Part shown: piece after piece, positions 36,826-45,902 of the stretch | Position numbering within the stretch: position 1 is the stretch's first letter | Layout of the letters: the number at the start of each line of letters is the position of its first letter | DNA from: Thermobifida halotolerans | GTDB taxonomy: Bacteria; Actinomycetota; Actinomycetes; Streptosporangiales; Streptosporangiaceae | DNA: 64,000 nt | Reading direction: 5' to 3' | NCBI RefSeq assembly: GCF_003574835.2 | Contig: NZ_CP063196.1 | Coordinates: 4,464,001-4,528,000, forward strand | Position numbers and translations under genes: made by a program | The notes under the pieces: model-generated | The model's input: only the letters and a program-made list of their open reading frames with translations | Told to the model about the DNA's origin: nothing | The model's database searches: none

Positions 36826-37756
36826 GGGAGAGGAACCTTTCCTCGTATTCAGCCCTGGAAGAGGGCACGGACCGGCGGCGCTGTCCTCTCACTCTAAAGG
36901 AAATGGTGTGCTTTTCGCGGGAAACCCGTAGAAGGGGTTCCAGGGCGTCCTCGGTGCCGGTCCCGGTGATCGGGACGAAGACGGTCAGACGCAGGGCGAT
37001 CCGCGAGGTGAAGTCCAGCGTGGCCCGTGTGAACGAGAGGTTCCCGGTGGTGGGGTGCTGCAGGATCTCGGTTCCGCAGGAGTCCTCCAGGACTTCGTGG
37101 CGGCCCCACAGTTCCGCGAACTCCGGGCTCTCCCCACACAGGCGGGTGACCAGGGCGGCGAATCCGGGGTCGCTGCTGTAGCGGGCGGCCTGGGAGCGGA
37201 ACCGCGCCACGGCGATCGGTGCGTCGTCCTCCCACAGGGGGTACCGCTTCCGGGTCTGCTCGTTGGTGAAGAAGTCCAGGAGGAGGTTCTGCGGGGCGTC
37301 CAGACCCATCAGGACGCGGACCGTCTCGTTGACGGCGACAAGGTTCCAGTAGCGGTCGGCCACGTAGGCCGGGTTGGGCAGCCAGTTGTCGACGAACGGC
37401 TGGAACGCCTTCGGATCGGGGCGTATTTCCGCGGGTTCGGGTTCCGCGCTGACACCGGCGAGGCGCCTGAGATAGAGCCGTTGGGCCTCGCCGAGGCGGA
37501 GGGCGCGGGCGATGGCGTCCAGCACCTCCCCGGAGACGCTCGCGGCCCGTCCCTGCTCGATCCAGGTGTACCAGGAGACGCCCACACCGGCGAGAAGTGC
37601 GACCTCCTCTCGGCGCAGACCGGGAGTGCGCCGGGTTCCGGAACCGGGAAGCCCCACCTGGGCCGGAGTGATCTCGGCCCGGCGGGCTTTCAGGAAATTT
37701 CCCAATTCGACGAGGTGGGGGGATGGGGGACGACGGGTGGCGGTGTTTTTGATCAC
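36737..37756 (-). CDS. XRE-family regulator with MmyB-like ligand domain
   Basis: A DNA-binding regulator of 339 residues from GTG 37756. The helix-turn-helix region RTPGLRREEVALLAGVGVSW and WYTWIEQGR is the hallmark of this family; the C-terminal ~180 residues are the MmyB-type sensor (PNPAYVADRYWNLVAVNETV). The normal family end is near FVPITGTGTEDALEPLL. The frame runs on another ~60 residues and overlaps the hydrolase gene by 89 bases, which is unusual. The ribosome site for the GTG is weak. It probably controls the hydrolase and/or the operon behind it. Confidence 0.82.
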   Translation of the reverse strand: MIKNTATRRPPSPHLVELGNFLKARRAEITPAQVGLPGSGTRRTPGLRREEVALLAGVGVSWYTWIEQGRAASVSGEVLDAIARALRLGEAQRLYLRRLAGVSAEPEPAEIRPDPKAFQPFVDNWLPNPAYVADRYWNLVAVNETVRVLMGLDAPQNLLLDFFTNEQTRKRYPLWEDDAPIAVARFRSQAARYSSDPGFAALVTRLCGESPEFAELWGRHEVLEDSCGTEILQHPTTGNLSFTRATLDFTSRIALRLTVFVPITGTGTEDALEPLLRVSREKHTISFRVRGQRRRSVPSSRAEYEERFLSHACCTGEALQPDLPDPYLPLGRPPSHVHT

Positions 37757-38461
37757 CCTGGAAATGGTAAATGTGGCGACATGCGTAGTCAATGAGATAA
37801 AAGACGCTTTGGGTGGTCTGTACCATTCTGTCGGTGTGTCTGGTCTTCGGTCCGGCCGAGGGCGGGAGGTGTAACGGGAGCCTTTTACCGGGGGGAAACT
37901 TCTGGGCATCGCGACCCAGGGGGAAGAGAAGGCCAATTGTGAGTGGAGTTGCACTTTGTGGGCCTTCGGGGCGTTTTGTGGGACCGGCGTCGCCCCCGTC
38001 CCGGTCGGCTGCGTACCCGGGCGTGCGGGGGAGGCGGAGTCGGCGGTCGCGGGGCACCGCGGCCGACAGCGGCCCTCCGGGGCGGCGGAACGCCGTTGGG
38101 GCCGCTTCGCTCCTGTGCGGTGCGACACGCCGGACATGGCGACCTCCGCACCGATTGATTACTTTTCGGAGTTGCCCGTGTTCGCCCCGTGTCTTCTGTG
38201 AACGGCGGGTGAATCTCCGGGAGTGCCCTGGGGGTGGGGACATCGGCCTCCCAGGCCCGTGTCGCGCCCAGTTTTACAAGGAAGAGCCCCGGTGCGCCCC
38301 CTGTGCCGGATTAAAAGTTCGTATTCACTGTTTGCGGGGTTGCTGTTCACCGGCTTGTTGGGAAGCCCAACTAATGTCGGTGGCCTCTGCCCGGTCTCCA
38401 GGACCGCGAGCGGGGGTTCTCTTCTCTCTTCTTCTCTTCTCCCGACCCTGGAGTCCAGCCC
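37757..38461. other. Gene-free 0.7-kb divergent region
   Basis: It lies between the minus-strand regulator and the plus-strand nonulosonate operon and must contain both promoters. I find no supported gene or strong promoter match. An imperfect inverted repeat is visible around 38350–38385 (CCGGCTTGTTGGG with CCCAACTAATGTCGG). The stretch from 38265 to 38340 is AT-richer. Confidence 0.4.
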
Positions 38462-39613
38462 GTGAGCGTTGTCGCCGTCATACCCGCACGAGGGGGGTCC
38501 AAGGGGGTGCCCCTCAAGAACCTCGCCAGAGTGGGCGGCCGCCCCCTGGTGGCACGAGCGGTGGACGCCTGCCGTCGCGCGGAACTGATCAGCACGGTGG
38601 TCGTCTCCACCGACCACGACGGCATCGCCAAGGCGGCCCGCGACGCCGGAGCGGCCGTGGTGGAACGCCCCGCCGAACTGGGCGGCGACACCGCGTCCTC
38701 GGAGTCGGCGCTGCTGCACGCCCTCGACCGGCTCGCCGAGGACGGCACCGACCCCCAGATCCTGGTGTTCGTGCAGTGCACCAGCCCGTTCATCGACCCC
38801 GGCGACCTCGACGACGCGGTGCGGCAGGTCCGCGACGGCCTCGCCGACTCGGTGTTCTCCGCCGTCGAGACCTACGAGTTCCTCTGGCGCATCACCCCCG
38901 ACGGCGCCCGGGGAGTCAACCACGACCACGCCCACCGGCCGCGCCGGCAGGACCGCGAACCGCACTACCGGGAGACCGGGGCGTTCTACGTGATGCGCGT
39001 CGACGGTTTCCGGGAACACCGCCACCGTTTCTTCGGCCGCATCGCGCTGCAGCAGGTCGACCCGTCCCACGCCGTCGAGGTCGACTCCGCCGAGGAGCTG
39101 GACCTGGTCCGCGCGGTCGCCCGAGCTCTCGACCGCGAAGAACCGCTGGACGTCGACGCCGTGGTCACCGACTTCGACGGAGTGCACACCGACGACCGCG
39201 CCTACGTCGACCAGGACGGACGCGAGTCGGTGGCGGTGACCCGAGGCGACGGCATGGGCGTGCGCCTGCTGCTCGAGGCAGGAGTGCGCGTGTGCATCCT
39301 CTCCACCGAGGTCAACCCGGTGGTACGGGCACGCGCGCGGAAACTGGGTGTCCCTGTGACGCACGGGCTGAGCGACAAGCGCACAGCCCTGCGCCAGTGG
39401 ATGGACGACGAGGGCCTCGACCCGGCCCGCGTCGCCTACGTCGGAAACGACGTGAATGACCTCGGTTGCCTGGCCGAGGTCGGATGGCCGATCGCGGTCC
39501 CGGACTCCCATCCGGAGGTCCTGGCCGCGGCCCGGCTTGTTCTGACCCGTCCCGGAGGCTCCGGGGCGGTCCGCGAGGTGTGTGAACGTGTCCTCGCGGC
39601 ACGCAAAGGATAG
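38462..39613 (+). CDS. Acylneuraminate/Kdn cytidylyltransferase–HAD phosphatase fusion
   Basis: A bifunctional enzyme of 383 residues. Residues 1–225 are a CMP-nonulosonate synthetase (NeuA) with IPARGGSKGVPLKNL (7–21), the CTP-binding signature, plus VQCTSPF and YRETGAFYVMR. Residues 230–380 are a KdsC-like HAD phosphatase with TDFDGVHTDD (Asp237, Asp239), LSTEVNPVV and YVGNDVNDLGCL. Fusion of phosphatase to cytidylyltransferase suits a pathway through a 9-phosphate intermediate (Neu5Ac-9-P or Kdn-9-P). The GTG start is followed six bases after the stop by neuB. Confidence 0.9.
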   Translation: MSVVAVIPARGGSKGVPLKNLARVGGRPLVARAVDACRRAELISTVVVSTDHDGIAKAARDAGAAVVERPAELGGDTASSESALLHALDRLAEDGTDPQILVFVQCTSPFIDPGDLDDAVRQVRDGLADSVFSAVETYEFLWRITPDGARGVNHDHAHRPRRQDREPHYRETGAFYVMRVDGFREHRHRFFGRIALQQVDPSHAVEVDSAEELDLVRAVARALDREEPLDVDAVVTDFDGVHTDDRAYVDQDGRESVAVTRGDGMGVRLLLEAGVRVCILSTEVNPVVRARARKLGVPVTHGLSDKRTALRQWMDDEGLDPARVAYVGNDVNDLGCLAEVGWPIAVPDSHPEVLAAARLVLTRPGGSGAVREVCERVLAARKG

Positions 39614-39619
39614 GTAGCT

Positions 39620-40531
39620 ATGACCCAGAATGCAACGACCGACCTCAGCGTGTCTGTTCCGGCTCCCGTGGCGATCGGCGACCTCCTGGTCGGACCCGGC
39701 CAGCCCACCTACGTCATCGGTGAGATCGGAATCAACCACAACGGCGACGTGGACATCGCACGCCAGTTGATCGAGGTCGCGGCGGAAGCCGGATGCCACG
39801 CCGTCAAGTTCCAGAAGCGGACCCCCGAGATCTGCGTCCCCAAGGAGCAGCAGAGCAAGATACGGCAGACGCCGTGGGGCGAGATGACCTACCTGGAGTA
39901 CAAGCACCGGGTGGAGTTCGGGCGGGACGAGTACACCGAGATCGCCAAGATCTGCGACGACCACGGTCTCCACTGGTTCGCCTCCCCCTGGGACGTGCCC
40001 TCGGTGGAGTTCCTGGAGTCCTTCGACGTCGTCACGCACAAGGTCGCGTCCGCCTCGATCACCGACCACGAACTGCTGCGCGCGCTCGCCGCGACCGGCA
40101 AGCCGATCATCCTGTCGACCGGCATGTCGACCATCGAGGAGATCGACGCCGCGGTGGAACTGTTCGACCGCGACAAGCTCATCATCATGCACTCCACCTC
40201 CACCTACCCGATGCCGGAGGAGGAGGCGAACCTGCGCACCATCCAGACCCTGCAGGAGCGCTACGGGGTGCCGGTGGGCTACTCCGGTCACGAGCGCGGT
40301 CTGCAGATCTCCCTGGCCGCGGTCACCCTGGGCGCGGTGGCGGTCGAACGCCACATCACCCTGGACCGCGCCATGTGGGGCTCCGACCACGCCGCCTCCC
40401 TGGAGCCCACCGGGCTCCAGCACCTGGTCCGCGACATCCGGGTGATCGAGAAGGCCCTCGGTGACGGCGTCAAGCGTGTCTTTCCCGGGGAGGAAGAGCC
40501 CCGCAAGCGACTGCGTCGCACGACCGCCTGA
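39620..40531 (+). CDS. neuB: Nonulosonic acid synthase (NeuB family), without SAF domain
   Basis: Condenses phosphoenolpyruvate with a hexose (N-acetylmannosamine, or mannose-6-phosphate for Kdn). The TIM barrel is complete: VIGEIGINHNGDVDIA, HAVKFQKR, FASPWDVPSVEFL, KVASASITDHELL, STGMSTIEEID, MHSTSTYP, GYSGHERGL and ERHITLDRAMWGSDHAASL. The protein ends at 303 residues, so the C-terminal antifreeze-like SAF domain of standard NeuB (~345 residues) is missing. ATG 39620 follows GGATAGG. It is second in the operon after the NeuA fusion. Confidence 0.92.
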   Translation: MTQNATTDLSVSVPAPVAIGDLLVGPGQPTYVIGEIGINHNGDVDIARQLIEVAAEAGCHAVKFQKRTPEICVPKEQQSKIRQTPWGEMTYLEYKHRVEFGRDEYTEIAKICDDHGLHWFASPWDVPSVEFLESFDVVTHKVASASITDHELLRALAATGKPIILSTGMSTIEEIDAAVELFDRDKLIIMHSTSTYPMPEEEANLRTIQTLQERYGVPVGYSGHERGLQISLAAVTLGAVAVERHITLDRAMWGSDHAASLEPTGLQHLVRDIRVIEKALGDGVKRVFPGEEEPRKRLRRTTA

Positions 40532-40552
40532 ACCCAAGGGCGTCCCCAGCGC

Positions 40553-40585
40553 ACGTCCGGGAGGATGCCGCATCCTCCCGGACGT
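40553..40585 (+). terminator. Hairpin between neuB and the glycosyltransferase gene
   Basis: A perfect 15-bp stem ACGTCCGGGAGGATG has a CCG loop, 20 bases after the neuB stop and 35 before the next start. It may be a terminator or an attenuator that lowers expression of the transferase genes relative to precursor synthesis. Confidence 0.6.
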
Positions 40586-40619
40586 CACCACCTCATGTTC
40601 CCTCTCTTGGAGCCCCTCA

Positions 40620-41582
40620 GTGACCACGTTGTCGGTCATCGTTCCGGTGCGTGACGTCGAACCGTTCATCGCAGACACCCTGGAGAGCCTGCGACGCAAC
40701 GCACGCCCCGACTTCGAGTTCATCGTCGTCGACGACGGTTCGTCCGACGCCACCCCCGACCTGGTCCACGACTCGGGGCTGCCGGGGCTGACCCTGATCC
40801 GCTCCGACCGGTCGACCGGTCCGTCAGCGGCGCGCAACCGGGGAATGGCGGCGGCGAAGGGCCGCTACCTCACCTTCCTCGACGGCGACGACTGGTTGAC
40901 ACCCGGCTACCTGCCCGCCGCGGTCGAGGCCATCGCCGAACTCGGTGTCGACTTCATCAAGACCGACCACATCAAAGCCACCGGAAAGGCACGGACCAGA
41001 GCCCGCGTCCCCGAAGGACGCCGCAGGGTCGCGCTTCCCGCACGGTCGGGCATCCTGCCCGAGAACGCGACCACGATGGTCGACTACCCCAACGTGTGGT
41101 CCGGCGTCTACGACCGGAACCTGTACGACAGGGGCCTGCTCTCCTTCGACGAGGACCTGCACACCGCCGAGGACCGGCTGTGGACCTGGCGGCTGCACCT
41201 GCACGCCGACACCTACGCGGCCGTGCCCCTGGTCGGCGTCTTCTACCGGCGCGAGGTCGCCCAGTCGCTCACCCAGATCGGCGACGAACGCCAACTCCAG
41301 TTCTTCGACGCCCACGACCGCATCCGGGCGGAACTGGAGTCCCTGCCCGACGGTGAGCGTTACCTGCCCAAACTCATCCGCACCTACTGCGCGCTGATCG
41401 CCTTCCACCTCGACCGGGCAGAACGTCTGACTCCCCGGGTCCGCAGGGAGTTGCGTTCCCGGGCCGTCGCGGTCCTGGCCGCCATGCCGCGCGGACTGCT
41501 GGCCCGAGTACTCCCCGCACTCGGCCCCGAACGCGAGCAGATCCTGGCGGATCTGGTCGATCTGGAAACGGTGGTGGCCTGA
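40620..41582 (+). CDS. Family 2 glycosyltransferase
   Basis: A 320-residue GT-A enzyme. It has LSVIVPVRDVEPFIADTLES, FIVVDDGSSDATPDLV and the metal-binding FLDGDDWLTPGY. It probably adds a sugar or starts the wall polymer in the nonulosonate locus; donor unknown. The GTG is in place of a longer frame reaching into neuB. It overlaps closely (2-base gap) with the polysialyltransferase-like gene. Confidence 0.88.
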   Translation: MTTLSVIVPVRDVEPFIADTLESLRRNARPDFEFIVVDDGSSDATPDLVHDSGLPGLTLIRSDRSTGPSAARNRGMAAAKGRYLTFLDGDDWLTPGYLPAAVEAIAELGVDFIKTDHIKATGKARTRARVPEGRRRVALPARSGILPENATTMVDYPNVWSGVYDRNLYDRGLLSFDEDLHTAEDRLWTWRLHLHADTYAAVPLVGVFYRREVAQSLTQIGDERQLQFFDAHDRIRAELESLPDGERYLPKLIRTYCALIAFHLDRAERLTPRVRRELRSRAVAVLAAMPRGLLARVLPALGPEREQILADLVDLETVVA

Positions 41583-41584
41583 CC

Positions 41585-42913
41585 ATGGCACAACTCTTCG
41601 TCGCCAGTACCTTCTTCGGGGCGATGTCGCTGGCCGCCGCGATCGACTCGGGGCGTTTCGGCCCGGCCGAGCAGCGCCGGATCCTCCTGGTGTCGAACAA
41701 CGCGACCGCTCCCGAAGTGGTCCCGCCGCTGGACGCCGCGCCCGGGTTCGCGGCACTGCGCCCCCGCTTCGACGAGGTCATTTCCTGGAACGACCTGCTG
41801 TGGCCGTTCCACCCCTCGACGTGGCACCCCCGCGAGCAGGAGTGGCCGCTGCTGAACCGGCTGCTGCGCCGCCACTGGAGCCTGGTGGAGGACGAACCGC
41901 TCCACCTGGTGGTCGAGTCCATCCAGGTGCCTCCGGCCCGGGCGTTCGCCGAGATCTTCGACGACGCGACGATCACCGTCTACTCCGACGGGTTGATGAG
42001 CTACGGTCCCACCCGGGAGTCCCCGCCCAGAGACATCGCCACCCGCATCGACCAGGTCCTCTATCTCGACCTGGTGTCCGGCCTGGAACCGCTGCTGCTC
42101 AGCGAGTACGACATCGCGCGGGCCACGATCGCCACCGAGGCGTTCCGCGCGGTGGTCACCGAGGTCACCAAGGCCGTCGACGGTGTCGCGGACCGGACCG
42201 AACTGGCCGGGCAGCCGATGCTCATCGGCCAGTACCTCGCGGCGCTCGACATCGTCACCGCCGCCGAGGAGGACGAACTGCACGCACGGATGCTGCGTGG
42301 AGTGGCCGCCCAGGGCAGCCGCACGGTGCTGTTCAAACCGCACCCGTCCAGCACCACACGCACCTCCAGCGCACTGCGGGCGACCGCCGAGCGGTTGGGC
42401 GTGGATCTGGTGATGCTCGACGACCCGGTCCCCGTGGAGGTCTGGTACGAGGCACTGCGCCCCTCCCTGGTGGTGGGGGCGTTCTCCACCGGACTCAGTA
42501 CGGCGTCGTGCTACTACGACATCCCGATCGCGACGGTGGGCACCGAACTGCTGCTGGAGCGGATCACCCCCTACCAGAACAGCAACCGGATTCCCATCAC
42601 GCTCGCCGACGCCACCATGCCCCGGCTGGCCGAGGACGGCACGGTCCACCCGCCGCGCATCCCCGCCGACCGCGTTCAGGAGGAGTTGCTGCCGCTGCTG
42701 GTGGCGGTGAGCTACTGCATGCAGAACAGCGCCTACCCGCACCTGCGTGACGAGGCCACCGCCTACCTGGCCGGCAACCTCAACGACAGCACCCGCCGCT
42801 ACTTCAAGAAGCGGCGGCTCACCGCGCTGCGCCTGCCCGGCGCGACCGCTTCCAAGCGGCGCTACCCGACATGGCTGGCGGCCGGGGCACGTCGGCTGCG
42901 CGGCGGCTCCTGA
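41585..42913 (+). CDS. Alpha-2,8-polysialyltransferase family protein
   Basis: A 442-residue protein recognised as the bacterial polysialyltransferase family (POLYST). An N-terminal ASTFFGAMSLAAAIDSG is followed by LLVSNN, and the motifs TVLFKPHPSST (the conserved HP motif binding CMP-sugar) and VVGAFSTGLSTASCYYDIP (conserved S/T motif) are present. It would polymerise CMP-activated nonulosonate into a wall polymer. It forms an operon with neuA, neuB and GT2, and is followed by a strong hairpin (42930–42959). Confidence 0.87.
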   Translation: MAQLFVASTFFGAMSLAAAIDSGRFGPAEQRRILLVSNNATAPEVVPPLDAAPGFAALRPRFDEVISWNDLLWPFHPSTWHPREQEWPLLNRLLRRHWSLVEDEPLHLVVESIQVPPARAFAEIFDDATITVYSDGLMSYGPTRESPPRDIATRIDQVLYLDLVSGLEPLLLSEYDIARATIATEAFRAVVTEVTKAVDGVADRTELAGQPMLIGQYLAALDIVTAAEEDELHARMLRGVAAQGSRTVLFKPHPSSTTRTSSALRATAERLGVDLVMLDDPVPVEVWYEALRPSLVVGAFSTGLSTASCYYDIPIATVGTELLLERITPYQNSNRIPITLADATMPRLAEDGTVHPPRIPADRVQEELLPLLVAVSYCMQNSAYPHLRDEATAYLAGNLNDSTRRYFKKRRLTALRLPGATASKRRYPTWLAAGARRLRGGS

Positions 42914-42929
42914 CACCACGCCCCTCGAG

Positions 42930-42959
42930 GCCGGGGCCCGCACGGACACGGGCCCCGGC
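42930..42959 (+). terminator. Hairpin after the polysialyltransferase-like gene
   Basis: GCCGGGGCCCG pairs with CGGGCCCCGGC (11 bp perfect, 8-base loop) 16 bases after the stop. Confidence 0.6.
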
Positions 42960-43052
42960 GGCACGCCGCCGGGGCCTTCCGGCGGACGCCTTCTCCCGCG
43001 TCCGGCTCCGTGACGTCCCGGCCCGGACAGGCCCACAGAACGGGGAAGATTC

Positions 43053-45134
43053 GTGTCTGTTCCAGTTGCGCCCTCCACCGCCGCCGTACACCGCGCCGAA
43101 AGCGCCGCATCGCCGAGTACGGCGAAGAAGTCGGTTTTCCGCCCGGAGATCCAGGGACTGCGCGCTGTCGCGGTGCTCCTGGTGGTCGCCTACCACGTCT
43201 GGTTCGGCCGGGTTTCGGGCGGAGTGGATGTCTTCCTGCTGCTCACCGGTTTCCTGATCACCGGGAGCCTGGTCCGCACGGTGCAGCGGCACGGCCGGAT
43301 CCGCTTCCTCGAGTTCTGGAGCAGACTGCTGGGACGGCTCACCCCGGCCGCCGCCGTGGTCCTGCTGGGCACGCTGGTCGCCACGGTGCTGTGGCTGCCG
43401 CGATCGCGGTGGCGGGACGTGCTCGCCGACACGCTGGCCTCCGCGCTCTACTACGAGAACTGGCACCTGGCCCGCAACGCGGTGGACTACCTGGCACGGG
43501 ACGACGCCACCAGTCCGCTGCAGCACTTCTGGTCGCTGGCCATCCAGGGGCAGAGCTACCTGGTGCTTCCGGTGCTGGTCACCGTGGCGGCACTGGTCGC
43601 CCGCCGGTCGGGGCGCGACGTGTCCGTCCTGGTCGCGACGCTGTTGGGCGTGGTGGGCACGGCCTCACTCGCCTACTCGGTGTGGATCACCGCGACCGAC
43701 CAGGCGTGGGCCTACTTCGACTCGGGGGCGCGGTTCTGGGAGTTGGCGTTCGGCGGGGTGGCCGCCGTGCTGCTGCCCCGACTGCGCCTGCCCGAGGCGG
43801 TGCGCGCGGTTCTCGGCTGGGTCGGACTCACCGCGCTGGTGCTGTGCGGGATCGTGCTCCAGGTGTCGACGCTGTTTCCCGGGTGGATCGCGCTGTGGCC
43901 CACGGGGGCGGCGCTGCTGGTGATCGTCGCGGGAGGCGCGGGCGGCCGGCTGGGCACGGGGGCGCTGCTGTCGTGGCGTCCTCTCATGACCGTCGGCGAC
44001 CACGCCTATGCGCTGTACCTGTGGCACTGGCCGGTACTGGTGGTGTACCTGGAGATCAGTGGGCGCACACTGGCCTCACCGGTGGGTGGGCTGTGTGTCG
44101 TCGCGGTCTCCGCGGCGCTGGCGGCGTCCACCAAGTGGCTGGTCGAGGACGGTGCCCGCCGGTTCACGCGGACCAGGGCGACTCCGGCGTGGGCGCTGCT
44201 GGTCGCGGCGGTGTGTCTGGCTCCGGTGGGCGCCGCGGTCGGTGGAGGCGGCGCCTACCTGGACCGGCAGGAGGAGATCCGCCGGGAGTTGGCCGCGGAC
44301 CCCGCCAACTACCCGGGAGCGCTCGTGCTGGTCGAGAACTCCGGTTCCGGCCCGGCGACGGCACCCGAGGGGGTGCCGGTGCTGCCCTATCCCACCGAGG
44401 CCGACCTGGACCGGGGCGACAACCAGGGAGCGGGCGGCTGTCACCTCTCCTTCGACGCGACCGAAGTGGCGGTGTGCGAGGACGGCCCCGCCGACGCCGA
44501 GCACACCATCGTCCTGGTGGGGCAGTCGCACGCCGCCCACTGGTACACGGCACTGCGCGACGCATCACTCAGCCAGGGGTGGCGGCTGGTCACCATGACC
44601 AAGGACGCCTGCCAGTTCAGTACCGAGCCCTCCTACCGGGGCGAGGAGGAGTACACCGAGTGCGGGGTGTGGAACGAGGGCGCCATGCGGATCATCGCGG
44701 ACCTGCGGCCCGATGCGGTGGTGACCACCGCGACCCGGTCGAGCGCGGGCAACGGTGAGAGTGTCCTCGACGGCTACACGCAGCGCTGGCGGGAACTCGA
44801 CGCGATGGGAATCCCGGTGATCGGGATCAGGGACACTCCGCGCATGGGGTTCGACACCTCCGACTGCGTGGCGCGGCACCTGGACGACCTGGACAGGTGC
44901 ACCACCGACTTCCACCGCTCGCTCGCCGAACGGCCTCCGTACGAGACGGCGGCGGGCGTTCCGCAGTCCACGGAGTTCCTGGACCTCAGTGACTACGTCT
45001 GCCCGGACGGCCGCTGTCCGGCGGTGATCGGCAACGTCATGGTCTACTACGACGACTCCCACATGACCGCCACCTACTCGGCGACCCTCGCGCCGATCGT
45101 GGAGGCCGAGATCCGGCGGGTGACGGGGTGGTGA
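43053..45134 (+). CDS. Membrane O-acyltransferase with SGNH-like domain (OafA/YrhL type)
   Basis: A 693-residue protein. The N-terminal ~370 residues are an acyltransferase-3 membrane domain (FRPEIQGLRAVAVLLVVAYH, then about 10 hydrophobic segments and ALYLWHWPVLV). The C-terminal ~250 residues are an SGNH-hydrolase-like extracellular domain. Block I reads VLVGQSHAAHW, with Gln where GDSHA is usual; the catalytic Asp–His pair appears in YYDDSHMTATYS. It probably O-acetylates the polymer outside the membrane. GTG 43053 has GGGGAAG upstream. Confidence 0.9.
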   Translation: MSVPVAPSTAAVHRAESAASPSTAKKSVFRPEIQGLRAVAVLLVVAYHVWFGRVSGGVDVFLLLTGFLITGSLVRTVQRHGRIRFLEFWSRLLGRLTPAAAVVLLGTLVATVLWLPRSRWRDVLADTLASALYYENWHLARNAVDYLARDDATSPLQHFWSLAIQGQSYLVLPVLVTVAALVARRSGRDVSVLVATLLGVVGTASLAYSVWITATDQAWAYFDSGARFWELAFGGVAAVLLPRLRLPEAVRAVLGWVGLTALVLCGIVLQVSTLFPGWIALWPTGAALLVIVAGGAGGRLGTGALLSWRPLMTVGDHAYALYLWHWPVLVVYLEISGRTLASPVGGLCVVAVSAALAASTKWLVEDGARRFTRTRATPAWALLVAAVCLAPVGAAVGGGGAYLDRQEEIRRELAADPANYPGALVLVENSGSGPATAPEGVPVLPYPTEADLDRGDNQGAGGCHLSFDATEVAVCEDGPADAEHTIVLVGQSHAAHWYTALRDASLSQGWRLVTMTKDACQFSTEPSYRGEEEYTECGVWNEGAMRIIADLRPDAVVTTATRSSAGNGESVLDGYTQRWRELDAMGIPVIGIRDTPRMGFDTSDCVARHLDDLDRCTTDFHRSLAERPPYETAAGVPQSTEFLDLSDYVCPDGRCPAVIGNVMVYYDDSHMTATYSATLAPIVEAEIRRVTGW

Positions 45135-45140
45135 CACCGG

Positions 45141-45902
45141 TCAGGTGATGAGGACGTAGCCGAGGGCCACGGTGCCGACGAGGGAACCCGCCTGGACGAC
45201 CCACTCGGGCCAGGTCCCGGTGCGGAAACGCATCCACCGGGGCGCGCCGAGCATCGCCCAACGGCGGCCGTTGATCTTGACCGGCCAGGCCAACGGCACC
45301 CCGGAGGAGGTGAGCGCGTCGCCGAGAGAGTGGACGACCATGCCCGACGCGACGAGCAGACCGATGCCCCAGCCCGGTGACCCGTCCCCCCAGACGGTCA
45401 GGAAGAGGGCGGTGGCGCCGAACGCGGCCACGGCCGCGCCCGCCCACGAACCGAGAGTGGTACGCACCCAACCCCAGGTCATCCGGCGGACCAGTGCGCG
45501 CAGGGCGAGAAAGGACAGAAACCACACAGTGACGGCGCTCGCCCACCACGACAGGTGACAGGCCAGGGCCGCCGCGGCGCCGACGGCGATCGCGAAGGCG
45601 GGTGTGTGCACGAGATGGCGGTGCTCGCCGCCGGAGTTGTCGGCCGGGGTCCTGGTACGCCGGTAGACGGCCAGGGACAGCGCGCGCACGCCCCGCGACA
45701 GCAGGTCGGTGACGGGTCCCTGGGAGCGGGTGACGGTGGAGGAGGGGTGGTCCAGGTCGGGGACCAGCGCCGCTCCCGCACCGAGGGCCGCCCAGGCCAG
45801 CAGGCTCACCGGGGTGGGCGGGACACCTGTGGCGGCAGTCAGCGGGGCGGCGACCGCGACCCCGGCGAGCGCACCGGTCGCGGCATGGCTGAAGCCCATC
45901 AT
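45141..45902 (-). CDS. YdjM/DUF457-type inner-membrane metal-dependent hydrolase
   Basis: A 253-residue membrane protein. It has the motifs FSHAATGALAG, LVPDLDHPSSTVTR (Asp/His metal ligands), GEHRHLVHTP and MVVHSLGDALTSSGVPLAWPV, typical of LexA-regulated YdjM relatives. Several hydrophobic segments are present. The start lies at the tandem ATGs (45902 or 45899); the longer frame to 45998 lacks family similarity. It is convergent with the acyltransferase gene (six bases apart) and may be unrelated to the polymer locus. Confidence 0.83.
   Translation of the reverse strand: MMGFSHAATGALAGVAVAAPLTAATGVPPTPVSLLAWAALGAGAALVPDLDHPSSTVTRSQGPVTDLLSRGVRALSLAVYRRTRTPADNSGGEHRHLVHTPAFAIAVGAAAALACHLSWWASAVTVWFLSFLALRALVRRMTWGWVRTTLGSWAGAAVAAFGATALFLTVWGDGSPGWGIGLLVASGMVVHSLGDALTSSGVPLAWPVKINGRRWAMLGAPRWMRFRTGTWPEWVVQAGSLVGTVALGYVLIT

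Noticed and set aside
38159..40837. 892-codon minus-strand open frame across neuA/neuB
   Set aside because: Low-complexity shadow of the sense genes with no recognisable motif.
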